Position numbers and translations under genes: made by a program
The notes under the pieces: generated by a model
Seen by the model: the letters and a program-made list of their open reading frames with translations, nothing else
Database searches by the model: none
Told to the model about the DNA's origin: nothing
Part shown: piece by piece, positions 18,802-27,279 of the stretch
How positions within the stretch are numbered: the stretch's first letter is position 1
How the letters are laid out: each line of letters starts with the position of its first letter
From: Balneolaceae bacterium UBA7797
GTDB lineage: Bacteria > Bacteroidota > Rhodothermia > Balneolales > Balneolaceae
Reading direction: 5' to 3'
NCBI GenBank assembly: GCA_002480645.1
Contig: DLCN01000006.1
Location: 236,002-300,001, forward strand
Length of the DNA: 64,000 bases

Positions 18802-21558
18802 CTAGAACTTAAAGCTCAGACCCACTTTAATTGATCTTGGCGGGCTTAACCTGTCCTGACTGATGTAGTACTCATAGTATGAGTTCAAACCACCAGGCTG
18901 GGTGCCGGAAGCTATTCTTCTGCTCAACTCAGTGGATTCGGTAGCCAGACCGGTATCACTGTAAACACCCCAATGTGCGGCAACATCAAAAATGTTATCC
19001 ACCTGCAGGAATAATTGCAGATCGGCTCCAAACTTGAATGGCTGATAATACACACGGGCATCAGAATTGAACCAAATTGGTTTATCCACGTTATTTGGAA
19101 TAAGCGAAGTTTGGTAGTTTCTCTCTGAAGTATATGGCGTACCAGTTTGCAGACTGTTGATCATAGACACTGTTAAACCAAATTCAGACACCCATGTTAA
19201 GGTGTTGTTAAGCACACTTCTTCGGTCCCAGTTGAGACGATTCAATCGAATGATCGGATCCAGACCGTTCACAAAACGGTTGAATGTTTCGGTCGGGTTA
19301 GACGCTGAACCGTTTGCGAATTGCAAGGTATAATCGATGGTCCAGGTAACCGGCTGATCTCCCCTTTGGTAAAGTGAAAGTGTTACCCCTTTGATAGTAC
19401 CATAGTCGAGGTTGACTAACCGTGAAGTGGGACGACCACTACCATCTCTGTAAACCTCAGTACCTGAAAGGTTTCTGATATCTTTCGCAAATACAGTAAG
19501 ATCGAGACCTAACGTTTCGGTAAGTCCCTGTTGTAAACCAACCTCGAACTGTAACGTTCGTTCTGCTTTCAGATTAGCATTACCGTATGAGATGGAGGTA
19601 GACTGAGGATTGGCCTCAAACTCGTTGTTAGTATACAGTAAACTAAGCTGCGGAGTCTGGAAGAACAGACCTGCTGAGAAACGCATTACCCCGGTTTCAG
19701 AGATCGGGAATGCAATCCCTAAACGCGGACTGATCTGGAATGAAGGATCTGCGGCTTTTCTGTTTGATATGAAAATTGAGTCTGCAGGATTTGTAGTTGG
19801 ATCCAGGATCTCCTCTTTAGTGGCCTGAGCCATATCGATCGGAACTACATAATCCGGATTAAAGTAATCGAAACGCAGACCTGCATTTACGATCAGATCA
19901 TCAAATTCGAGTTTAACCTGTCCGTAACCGGCCGCTTCGTAAGGAGAAACATTCAGCGCGGAATTATCATAGATACTGTTTGATCGAATTGCATTTCCAA
20001 AAGCATCTGTAGTAATACCGAATGACTTGTTGTCCAGATTATGTAATCGGGCAGACAAACCGGTTTTGAATAGGATCACATTGTTAATTTGTGAGGTAAA
20101 ATCAGCCACCATGGTTTGTGTGGTGATGTTATCGAGGGTTGAATACAGGTAATTTCCCCCCATATTGAACGCTGATTCACCTTGTTGTGAAGATTGATCA
20201 GGACCTACATAACGATCATCCAGTTCTGTATCAGTTGCATCATTATATAATTTAAACTCGCCCTGATCGTGCAAATAACTGTAAGAGAAGTTTGCAAATG
20301 AATTTTGCCCTATAGAAAACCGAATACCCAGTATATGATTCTGAGAAAAATTATAGTACTTATTGATACCATTCGGATTGTATTTGTAGGCATGGTCGTA
20401 ACTTCTGCCATCATTATCCTGCAGGAACAAGTTGTAATCAATTTTTATTCTGCTGCTAAGTTCATAAACCAGTGAGGTGTTTAACGAATACCGGTTATGA
20501 AAATTCAATTCCTGATAGTCTCCGGAACCAGTGGATTCGATGAGCCAGTTTGATGGATCACCACCCCCTGAGACACCAATTTGCTGATCACTCGGTCTGA
20601 ACAGATCACGACCAATGAGATAGCCCGGTTCTTTCAGGTATCGTAAAGTTGCTTTGATCCCGAGTTTATCTTTGATAATAGGACCGCCCACAGAAAATTG
20701 AATATCCTGATTAGCGAATTTCGATGATGCTTTGGTGTAGGATACTTTTTCTTGTGAAAAATCATCAATGGTTAAGAAAGCTCCCGGCTCAACATCTCTG
20801 GAAACAAATTCCAGCTCTCTGTTACTAACTATTGTTCCGGTGTATGCGAGTAAATTAGCCGACCATTCCGGAGTTACCCCTTTGGTTACAATATTTACCA
20901 CACCACTCATAGCCTGTCCGTATTCAGCGTTAAACACACCACTGATTACCTCAAGACTGGAAACCATGTTTTGCTCAACCTCAAATGAGGCCTGGTTGTT
21001 ATAAGCATTATTAATTGGTACACCGTTAACAAGGTAAGCTACCTCTCCGGTTCTACCGCCCCTGAAGTGTCCGTCAACGATACCAGCCTGCTGGTTTACC
21101 GCTTCGTTTACACTAACCAAAGGTAAATTTTCAAGTTCTTTTGAGTCGATATAAGAGGTTGTGGTAGTTCTGTCTTTTTCAACAATTGGTCGCTCAGCAG
21201 TAATAACGATCTCCTGACCTTCAATCACTTCTTCGCTGAGAACCACATTAACCTCAGTCGTTTTATCAACAATTACTTCTACCTGTTCTACCCGGGTAGT
21301 TGCAAAACCCAAATAAGAAAAGACCAGAGTGTATGTGCCCGGGTCTAGGTTTATTATGGTATAATTACCATCTATGTCTGTTGTAGTTCCGCGGGTGGTT
21401 CCTTCAATTACCACCTGAACCCCTATCAATGTTTCGCCAGACTCATCCTTAACTTTTCCTGAAATTTTACCTTTCGTACCGGCAAAAACATCGCTTGTAA
21501 TAAAAAGTAAACCACACAGAAAGAGTACAGCGAGCCTTAAAGACTTTAAATTCTTCAT
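18802..21558 (-). CDS. TonB-dependent outer-membrane receptor with carboxypeptidase-regulatory-like N-domain
   Basis: 918 residues with signal peptide ending DVFAG. Order: CarboxypepD_reg-like domain (about 28-115, GKISGKVKDESGETLIGVQV, GTTTDIDGNYTI), plug domain with LENLPLVSVNEAVNQQAG and NAEYGQAMSGVVNIVTKG (about 130-225), then the 22-strand barrel ending VGLSFKF. It takes up a large or complex ligand using TonB energy. There is no SusD partner next to it, unlike a classical Sus pair; the partner here is the 1163-residue secreted protein. A terminator-like hairpin precedes it. Confidence 0.9.
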   Translation of the reverse strand: MKNLKSLRLAVLFLCGLLFITSDVFAGTKGKISGKVKDESGETLIGVQVVIEGTTRGTTTDIDGNYTIINLDPGTYTLVFSYLGFATTRVEQVEVIVDKTTEVNVVLSEEVIEGQEIVITAERPIVEKDRTTTTSYIDSKELENLPLVSVNEAVNQQAGIVDGHFRGGRTGEVAYLVNGVPINNAYNNQASFEVEQNMVSSLEVISGVFNAEYGQAMSGVVNIVTKGVTPEWSANLLAYTGTIVSNRELEFVSRDVEPGAFLTIDDFSQEKVSYTKASSKFANQDIQFSVGGPIIKDKLGIKATLRYLKEPGYLIGRDLFRPSDQQIGVSGGGDPSNWLIESTGSGDYQELNFHNRYSLNTSLVYELSSRIKIDYNLFLQDNDGRSYDHAYKYNPNGINKYYNFSQNHILGIRFSIGQNSFANFSYSYLHDQGEFKLYNDATDTELDDRYVGPDQSSQQGESAFNMGGNYLYSTLDNITTQTMVADFTSQINNVILFKTGLSARLHNLDNKSFGITTDAFGNAIRSNSIYDNSALNVSPYEAAGYGQVKLEFDDLIVNAGLRFDYFNPDYVVPIDMAQATKEEILDPTTNPADSIFISNRKAADPSFQISPRLGIAFPISETGVMRFSAGLFFQTPQLSLLYTNNEFEANPQSTSISYGNANLKAERTLQFEVGLQQGLTETLGLDLTVFAKDIRNLSGTEVYRDGSGRPTSRLVNLDYGTIKGVTLSLYQRGDQPVTWTIDYTLQFANGSASNPTETFNRFVNGLDPIIRLNRLNWDRRSVLNNTLTWVSEFGLTVSMINSLQTGTPYTSERNYQTSLIPNNVDKPIWFNSDARVYYQPFKFGADLQLFLQVDNIFDVAAHWGVYSDTGLATESTELSRRIASGTQPGGLNSYYEYYISQDRLSPPRSIKVGLSFKF

Positions 21559-21572
21559 AAGTTGGTGAGTTT

Positions 21573-21603
21573 AAAAAACCGGGTGTGGCTGATCCCACAC
21601 CCG
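21573..21603 (-). terminator. intra-cluster terminator/attenuator upstream of the TonB receptor
   Basis: On the minus strand, stem CGGGTGTGG/CCACACCCG with a 6-base loop is followed by a run of six T. It sits between the stop of the secreted T9SS-type gene and the start of the receptor gene, so it may lower transcription of the receptor relative to the secreted protein. Confidence 0.8.
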
Positions 21604-21636
21604 ATCTTTGTATGTGATTAGACTAGACTATATCGA

Positions 21637-23840
21637 TTATTTGATAAGCATCATTTTTCTTGATTTCACAAAAGAAGGAGTGCTTAATCGGTATAAATAC
21701 ATTCCGGAAGCTAAATTAGCAGCATTAAATGCTTGTGTATGGCTACCGGCAGCCAGTTTTTCATTCTGAAGAAGTGTAGCCACTTTCTGGCCCAACATGT
21801 TGTAAACTTCAAGAGTTACATCGGTAGAATTACCTAAGGTAAAGCTGATGTTTGTAGTTGGGTTGAATGGGTTTGGATAGTTCTGTTCAAGGCTAAACTC
21901 AACCGGAGTGTCACCATCAACTTCATTAGAAGTACCTGTTGGGAATCTGTTTGCACCAACAAATGCAATGGTCTGCCATTTGGTTGGAGTATTGTACCAG
22001 GTTCCGTCACCACCACGGTTTGACCAGCCTAACTGAGTTTCACGGGTTGCATCATCGGCATCGTTTACCGCTGCCTGGAATGGATACACCTGAATACTAT
22101 CTGAAGATGGGAAATCGAAAGCACGGCTTGTGTTTCCTTCACCTAAAGAAAGGCTTACCGTACTAATCAAAGTAAGCATTCTCCATCCGGTTTCAGTTTC
22201 TTCACCAATAGAAAGAGAGTTAGGAATTTCACCTTCACCATATCCACCGGTTATTCCACCATCCCATGCCTGAATAAACGGAGCACGATCAGAGAAGAGG
22301 CCACCACGTAACTGATAATCCGGCTCATCGCCAGCAGAGTACGTAGCGTGGGTAGAAGAAATAATGAACGACTCAGGATGGTAGTTACCAATACCTAATT
22401 CGTAAGAATCATAAGACCAGGCACCTGCAGAACCAATTGATTCACTGGCAATTACGATAGACTCATCCGTGATCTCAGAATAAATGATAAGATCATTGAA
22501 TTCTTCGCCGTAACCGATCCAGAATTTTGCTGAAAGGTCTGCATCATCATCTGGTGCTAAACCAGCTTCTACAAAGTATCTATCCTGATTAATAGTGAAT
22601 GGAGTGTATCCATCAGGGAAGTAACCTGCCATAACTGATGATTCAGGGATGGTTTCGTTATCGATAGCATCAAACATAGCGTCAATAGCGTCATTATCCA
22701 TTTCGGCCACATAACTCTCAATTACTTTGATGTCGGAAGTTGAACTTACGGTAGCCGGAGCACTTTCTTTACCAAATTCAGAAGTTGCAGTTACTGCATA
22801 ATATGCAGTAAAGTCTTTAGCAAGATCCGGGTGTGGAGCTTCCAATGTATGATCAACAGCGAGATCATCTTCAAAAGTTTTAGATGCAATTAAAGATACT
22901 CCATCAGCAAGAAGATCGGTGATCTCATTTTCTGAGAAGTATATTTTATATCCACCAGCATCAGCTGAAGAAGGCCAAGTAATGGTATTCACTCCGGCAT
23001 CACTGTTAACTTCTACGCCGGTAATTGCATTTGGAGCTACGTTAAGGGCAGCAAGCTCATCAGGTTTAACACCAATTGTGAAGTAATCGAAGAAAAATGG
23101 AGATCCGCCATCAGCGTAATCTACGTGACGACCGAAGAATTTAACGGCTTCCCAATCAAATTCAGTCCAGTAAGGATCACTTTCGTCCCAGTGGCCGGTT
23201 CCGGAACCATTAGCCCAGGCACCTTCGTAGTACCAGTTCATAAATAGACTGTCTACTTCAACTTCCAGACTATCACCTGCTAAGGTCAAACCAGCTTTTG
23301 CTGAATCCAGACCTGCTTTAGTTGCAGGAGGCAATGGAATAGCAAGGTCATGCCATTGTCCATCATGCACCCAATTTGGAATGTGCCATCTTACACGGAA
23401 AGGAAGATCCACATCCATATTAGTACCATCGGCATTCATAACTCCGTCATCGGAATCCATAAATGCGATAAAATCACTTTGTCCGGCGTTATCTGCGGCA
23501 GACATAAATCTGATGTAAAGTGTATCACTTTCACCATAATTCTCACCGATAAAAGCAGAAGCATCTACCCCTACAGAATCTCTGTGTCCACCGGTTGGCC
23601 ATCTGAAACCACCTTCAGACCAACCTGCACCGTCAATTTTAAATACACGGTTATCGCTGGTAGGATCTAATGGATCCTACCATCTAATGTAGGTATCTTA
23701 ACGTTAGCACCATCGATGAAGAAAATAAATTCATCACCTAATACGGGCTTATCCTGCGCTTGTAGATCAAAAGAAAATCCAGCTAAAAGAAAAATCCCCA
23801 TAAGGAGAGTAGCCGATTTCTTAATCGTAGCTATTTTCAT
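21637..23840 (-). pseudogene. secreted T9SS type A sorting-domain protein, reading frame split by a 17-bp insertion
   Basis: The downstream frame (622 codons from Met at 23505, open back to about 23690) lacks a signal peptide. A second frame begins at 23840 (ATG at 23846 also possible) with signal sequence MKIATIKKSATLLMGIFLLA and runs to a TAG at 23672-23674. Removing 17 bp (for example 23673-23689) joins them in frame as KIPTLDPTSDNRVF, giving about 728 residues. The middle has a carbohydrate-binding-like part (WHDLAIPLPP) and a Fn3-like part (VNTITWPSSADAGGYKIYF); the C-terminus NYPNPFNPTTNISF to SRKMMLIK is a type A sorting domain. Either a real disrupted or phase-variable gene or an assembly error. 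It lies opposite a LacI regulator and its palindromes. Confidence 0.8.
23658..23689. repeat. quasi-palindrome with flanking 8-bp direct repeat inside the split gene
   Basis: TGGTAGGATC (23658-23667) and GATCCTACCA (23673-23682) are perfect 10-bp inverted copies around TAATG-type spacer. ATCTAATG occurs at 23665-23672 and again at 23682-23689, exactly 17 bp apart. The 17-bp unit accounts fully for the frame break in the surrounding gene. Confidence 0.9.
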
Positions 23841-23947
23841 GTTCATCCTATTTGTTATTTATTCATGTTTTAACAGCTATTTAACAATCGTATCACATTG
23901 CCTTAAACAACCGTGGATTATTAATAAACTGATCAGAATTATTTTAT

Positions 23948-23959
23948 TGAAACGCTTCC
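23948..23959. promoter_or_regulatory. LacI-type operator-like palindrome 1
   Basis: TGAAACGCTTCC differs at two positions from the symmetric GGAAGCGCTTCC that LacI/PurR-family dimers typically bind around a central CG. About 108 bp upstream of the secreted-protein start at 23840. Confidence 0.5.
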
Positions 23960-23993
23960 AAAATAACAACCATTAAAAGCGAATTTTTTCATC

Positions 23994-24018
23994 ATTTGTG
24001 AAAATTTTTCTCACAAAT
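23994..24018. repeat. inverted repeat ATTTGTGA-N9-TCACAAAT between the LacI operators
   Basis: Perfect 8-bp arms with a 9-bp A/T-rich spacer. It may be another regulator site or a transcript hairpin. Part of it, AATTTTTCTCACA (24003-24015), recurs at 25219-25231 just after the LacI gene. Confidence 0.5.
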
Positions 24019-24045
24019 TTCAGATTATATTCATAAAATCTTCAC

Positions 24046-24057
24046 AAAAGCGCTTAC
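24046..24057. promoter_or_regulatory. LacI-type operator-like palindrome 2
   Basis: AAAAGCGCTTAC keeps the AAGCGCTT core. Its centre is 98 bp from that of palindrome 1 and 50 bp from that of palindrome 3. Confidence 0.5.
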
Positions 24058-24095
24058 AATTCATTTTGTCATTCTTAAGTCTGTACATTCCTATT

Positions 24096-24107
24096 AGAAG
24101 CGCTTCC
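24096..24107. promoter_or_regulatory. LacI-type operator-like palindrome 3 (best match)
   Basis: AGAAGCGCTTCC contains the perfect 10-bp palindrome GAAGCGCTTC and is the strongest of three related sites. It lies 84 bp before the LacI-family ATG at 24191, suited to autoregulation. Confidence 0.6.
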
Positions 24108-24190
24108 AATAATTTTATAATTTCCCACGCATCTAATAATATTTTTCACGACATTATTTTGCATTAAATATCATAGAACATTAGCACCGT

Positions 24191-25195
24191 ATGAAAGCCA
24201 CATTAAAGGATATAGCAGATATTACAGGATTGTCGATATCTACCGTTTCCAGGATCTTAAGAGGGGAATCCAAAACCAGTTCAAAAAATGTAGAACTGGC
24301 TATAAAAACTGCCCAGGAAATTAATTATCCTCTCAACTCAAGAGTGCTTAACGACCGTTATAATTTTAAGAAGAGACTTCAGGTTGCCTTGATCACTTCT
24401 TTTGAGCCTGACGAGTTTTACAGTACTTTTTTCTATGGTTTTTATGAGGCCACACGTAATGAAAACATCACCCTTTCTCTATTTGTCTATAATGAAGACG
24501 AATCTACACTGGCTGAATTTATTACTGACCTGAGTTATAACTCTATTGATGCAGCTATTCTTTTTCTTCCTGAATTACATGAAGAAGATTATGAAGGCCT
24601 GCTCCCTAATTGTCCGGATGATTTCACTTTCATCTCTGTTGCTCCACTTTTTAATCCAATTCTCGACACGGTAACTTTCGATGCTTACAGAGGTGGATAT
24701 TTGATCGCAAAACATTTTTATGAGCGTGGTTATTATGAAGTTGGAATGATAACCGGCCCGCCTAATAAAAATGAGTCTTTATTGAGAAGAAATGGTTTTA
24801 TGGATTTCATCAGCCAGAAAAAGGATATGAAACTAGTCTGGGAATGTGAGGGTGATTATTCATTTAACTCGGGAAAAGAAGCTTTCTTCTGTTTTCAGAA
24901 AGAGGAACATAAACCCAGAGCTATATTTGCCCTGAATGATTATATGGGACTCGGATTTATGGAACAATCTATGATCCATAATGTGAAGATACCTGATGAC
25001 GTAGCCATTGCAGGATATGATGACCTTCCACTCACAAGCCGTATACATCCATCCCTTACCTCTGTGCATTGTGATTATACGACACTTGGAAAAACCTCTT
25101 TTCAGATCTTAAAAGAAAAAATGGAAACCGGAGGTCCGCATAGCGGTCTTCTCAGTAATATTCCGGTGTCACTTTCTATCAGGGAATCCAGTTAA
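24191..25195 (+). CDS. LacI-family transcriptional regulator
   Basis: 334 residues. N-terminal helix-turn-helix at about 4-25 (TLKDIADITGLSISTVSRIL) and hinge helix region to about 60, then a periplasmic-binding-like effector domain (GLPEL-like and IAGYDDLPLTSRIHPSLTSV near the end). DNA-binding sugar-responsive repressors or activators of this kind bind palindromes with a central CG; three candidates lie directly upstream. It diverges from the secreted-protein/TonB-receptor cluster, so control of that cluster by a carbohydrate or related ligand is the natural inference. No enzyme of known substrate sits next to it to name the ligand. Confidence 0.93.
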   Translation: MKATLKDIADITGLSISTVSRILRGESKTSSKNVELAIKTAQEINYPLNSRVLNDRYNFKKRLQVALITSFEPDEFYSTFFYGFYEATRNENITLSLFVYNEDESTLAEFITDLSYNSIDAAILFLPELHEEDYEGLLPNCPDDFTFISVAPLFNPILDTVTFDAYRGGYLIAKHFYERGYYEVGMITGPPNKNESLLRRNGFMDFISQKKDMKLVWECEGDYSFNSGKEAFFCFQKEEHKPRAIFALNDYMGLGFMEQSMIHNVKIPDDVAIAGYDDLPLTSRIHPSLTSVHCDYTTLGKTSFQILKEKMETGGPHSGLLSNIPVSLSIRESS

Positions 25196-25399
25196 CAGAT
25201 TTGAGTGAGGTTGATGGGAATTTTTCTCACACACCAAAAGATACCATTCACCTCAGCTTTCACGGTTAGTTTGTGAAGGCATTTTCTGTTCGTAAGATCC
25301 GCTAAAAATAATACTATTTACAGAAAGTTGATGTCTTTCATTAATCTGAGTCCGGTATGACTTTTAAAGATGAAGATTAAAGAATCACAATTGCCTTTC

Positions 25400-27202
25400 T
25401 TAATTCTTTCTTACAGCATTCATGTATTTCTGATAGTAATCCCGGGCAGCGATCGTATCACCACTTAACACAAAATATCTGGCATAATTATATAACATTT
25501 CGGGCATCTCGGGCGCAATATCTTCAGCGGTTTTCAGCCATGGCTCAGCATTCTCCAGGTCCTGATGTAAGAGATAGATCGCAGATAAAGAGTTAGCAAA
25601 ATAGGCATCATCTCTTTTTACACTCAGGATCTTTTCAAGCATAAGTGCATTATAGTTATCAAGATCGCGTCGATTTATACTGTAATTCACACCTTTCTTC
25701 AGCAGTTTATCATTCAATATCTGCCAATTGGCTAACTCATAGTAGTGTTGGGCAACCGAAACTGTATCTCCTACCCGGGAAGTGTAGTTAACGGCATCGG
25801 CCAAGGCTAATGTGATCTGCCGGTTGTTACGCCAGGCAGTTACACCTATAGAATCAACGTATGATTCTTTCATTCTCTGCCGGTATTGCCTGTCAAAATT
25901 TTCGTACTCCTCACGTTCAGACAATCCTTTTATAAAAGGATATCCACTGGTTAGGCGGACAATTGGTATATCTGAAAATGCTTTTTCAAACGTACTGATC
26001 TCTGGTCTGATATTAAGTTCATTATCTACATAATGACTGCTCACCGGCTCATTTTCAGCGATTTTATAGAAGAATTGTTCTCCAATTATTTGATTCCCTC
26101 TTGCATTGGGATGCAAATGATCGGTAAAGAAACTTTGATCCGGTATACCACTTATTGAACTGTCACCGGCCACTTTCTGAATATCTACTAAGTTCAGATC
26201 ATAGGTCTCAGATAGCTCTCTGATTATTTCATTCATGATCTCCGGAGCTCTGAATCGGATCTGATCAAGCTCTTTTGATTCCATGAACTTTTCATACGCT
26301 TCTTCAATAATTCCTTCATTCATAGCCTTCATGCCGGCCTGATAAGCTGCCATTGATTCTTCATTATCGCTCAATGGTTTCTGGTCTTTCAGTTTTGATG
26401 CTAATGTTCCAATATAAACCGGGATATTATTTTCAGAGAAAAGGGAAACGACATCTTTCATATTCTCTCTGAATTGTTCAGCGCCTGCATTGTAAAGCTC
26501 TCCCCCTCTTTCAATAGAGGATTCAGCCACTACCCGGGCCATCATGGTCCTCTTTTTGGCATCGGGCATTTCTTTCTTCATCATATTCTCTATCAGCTGA
26601 AACAGAGAAAGGTCTTTCAAACGAATGATGGTGCGTTTTAATCCGATATTGGTACCCAGACCAAACTGAGAACTACCTACTCCAAAAGAACCGTAAAATT
26701 CATTGTGACCCGCATATATAACTACTGCATCCGGTTCGTATTCCAACACTCTTGAACTCAGATCCCAGACTACATAACTGTTCACAGCGGTCATTCCAAG
26801 ATTGATCACCTCAACATTGATGTCTTTAGTGTTCATCAATAACATCTCTTCAAGTCGACCGGAAAAGGCATTGTAAAAATTATACGGGAAACCCTGTGTT
26901 GATGAGCCACCGAACACAAAAACCCTGAACGTATTCGGTTCTTTATCCTTTAGAAAGATGTTAGGAGCGATCTGAGGTTGGAAAGCCGGGAAATAACGAG
27001 TGGAAAAAGCCGGATTTGGCGCCAGATACTCCGGGTTATTGGGCAATTCTATGAACAGATCACGAGCTTCTTCATTATATCCGCCTATGCGTAAACCCAG
27101 CTCAACAAGTGCAAGCAAAATGAATGGAAATGCTATTGTAACCACCCAGAAGATCAGGTTTTTTACCGGAGAAGTCTGCGTCTGTTTAGAATCGTTAGCC
27201 AT
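25400..27202 (-). CDS. membrane-anchored SGNH/GDSL-family hydrolase with C-terminal TPR-like helices
   Basis: 600 residues from the ATG at 27202; an in-frame TTG at 27229 would add nine residues. One transmembrane segment (about 15-37) anchors a periplasmic domain. SGNH blocks are visible: FVFGGSST near 96-102 (nucleophile Ser), VIYAGHNEFYG (block III) and DHLHPNARG (Asp/His of block V). The last ~150 residues are helical repeats. SGNH enzymes of this layout often add or remove acyl groups on envelope glycans or proteins. It heads towards no regulator; it lies downstream of a processive GT2, which suggests glycan modification. Confidence 0.8.
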   Translation of the reverse strand: MANDSKQTQTSPVKNLIFWVVTIAFPFILLALVELGLRIGGYNEEARDLFIELPNNPEYLAPNPAFSTRYFPAFQPQIAPNIFLKDKEPNTFRVFVFGGSSTQGFPYNFYNAFSGRLEEMLLMNTKDINVEVINLGMTAVNSYVVWDLSSRVLEYEPDAVVIYAGHNEFYGSFGVGSSQFGLGTNIGLKRTIIRLKDLSLFQLIENMMKKEMPDAKKRTMMARVVAESSIERGGELYNAGAEQFRENMKDVVSLFSENNIPVYIGTLASKLKDQKPLSDNEESMAAYQAGMKAMNEGIIEEAYEKFMESKELDQIRFRAPEIMNEIIRELSETYDLNLVDIQKVAGDSSISGIPDQSFFTDHLHPNARGNQIIGEQFFYKIAENEPVSSHYVDNELNIRPEISTFEKAFSDIPIVRLTSGYPFIKGLSEREEYENFDRQYRQRMKESYVDSIGVTAWRNNRQITLALADAVNYTSRVGDTVSVAQHYYELANWQILNDKLLKKGVNYSINRRDLDNYNALMLEKILSVKRDDAYFANSLSAIYLLHQDLENAEPWLKTAEDIAPEMPEMLYNYARYFVLSGDTIAARDYYQKYMNAVRKN

Positions 27203-27279
27203 ATCGTAAAGCTGTTTCTTACTGATCAAAAAAATCAGCTGAACTTAGCCATTTTAACTCTTGCTAAAAAAGGGAATTA

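Noticed and set aside
23994..24018. Reading ATTTGTGA-N9-TCACAAAT as a CRP site
   Set aside because: The TGTGA and TCACA halves are 9 bp apart instead of 6, and CRP usage in this group is uncertain.
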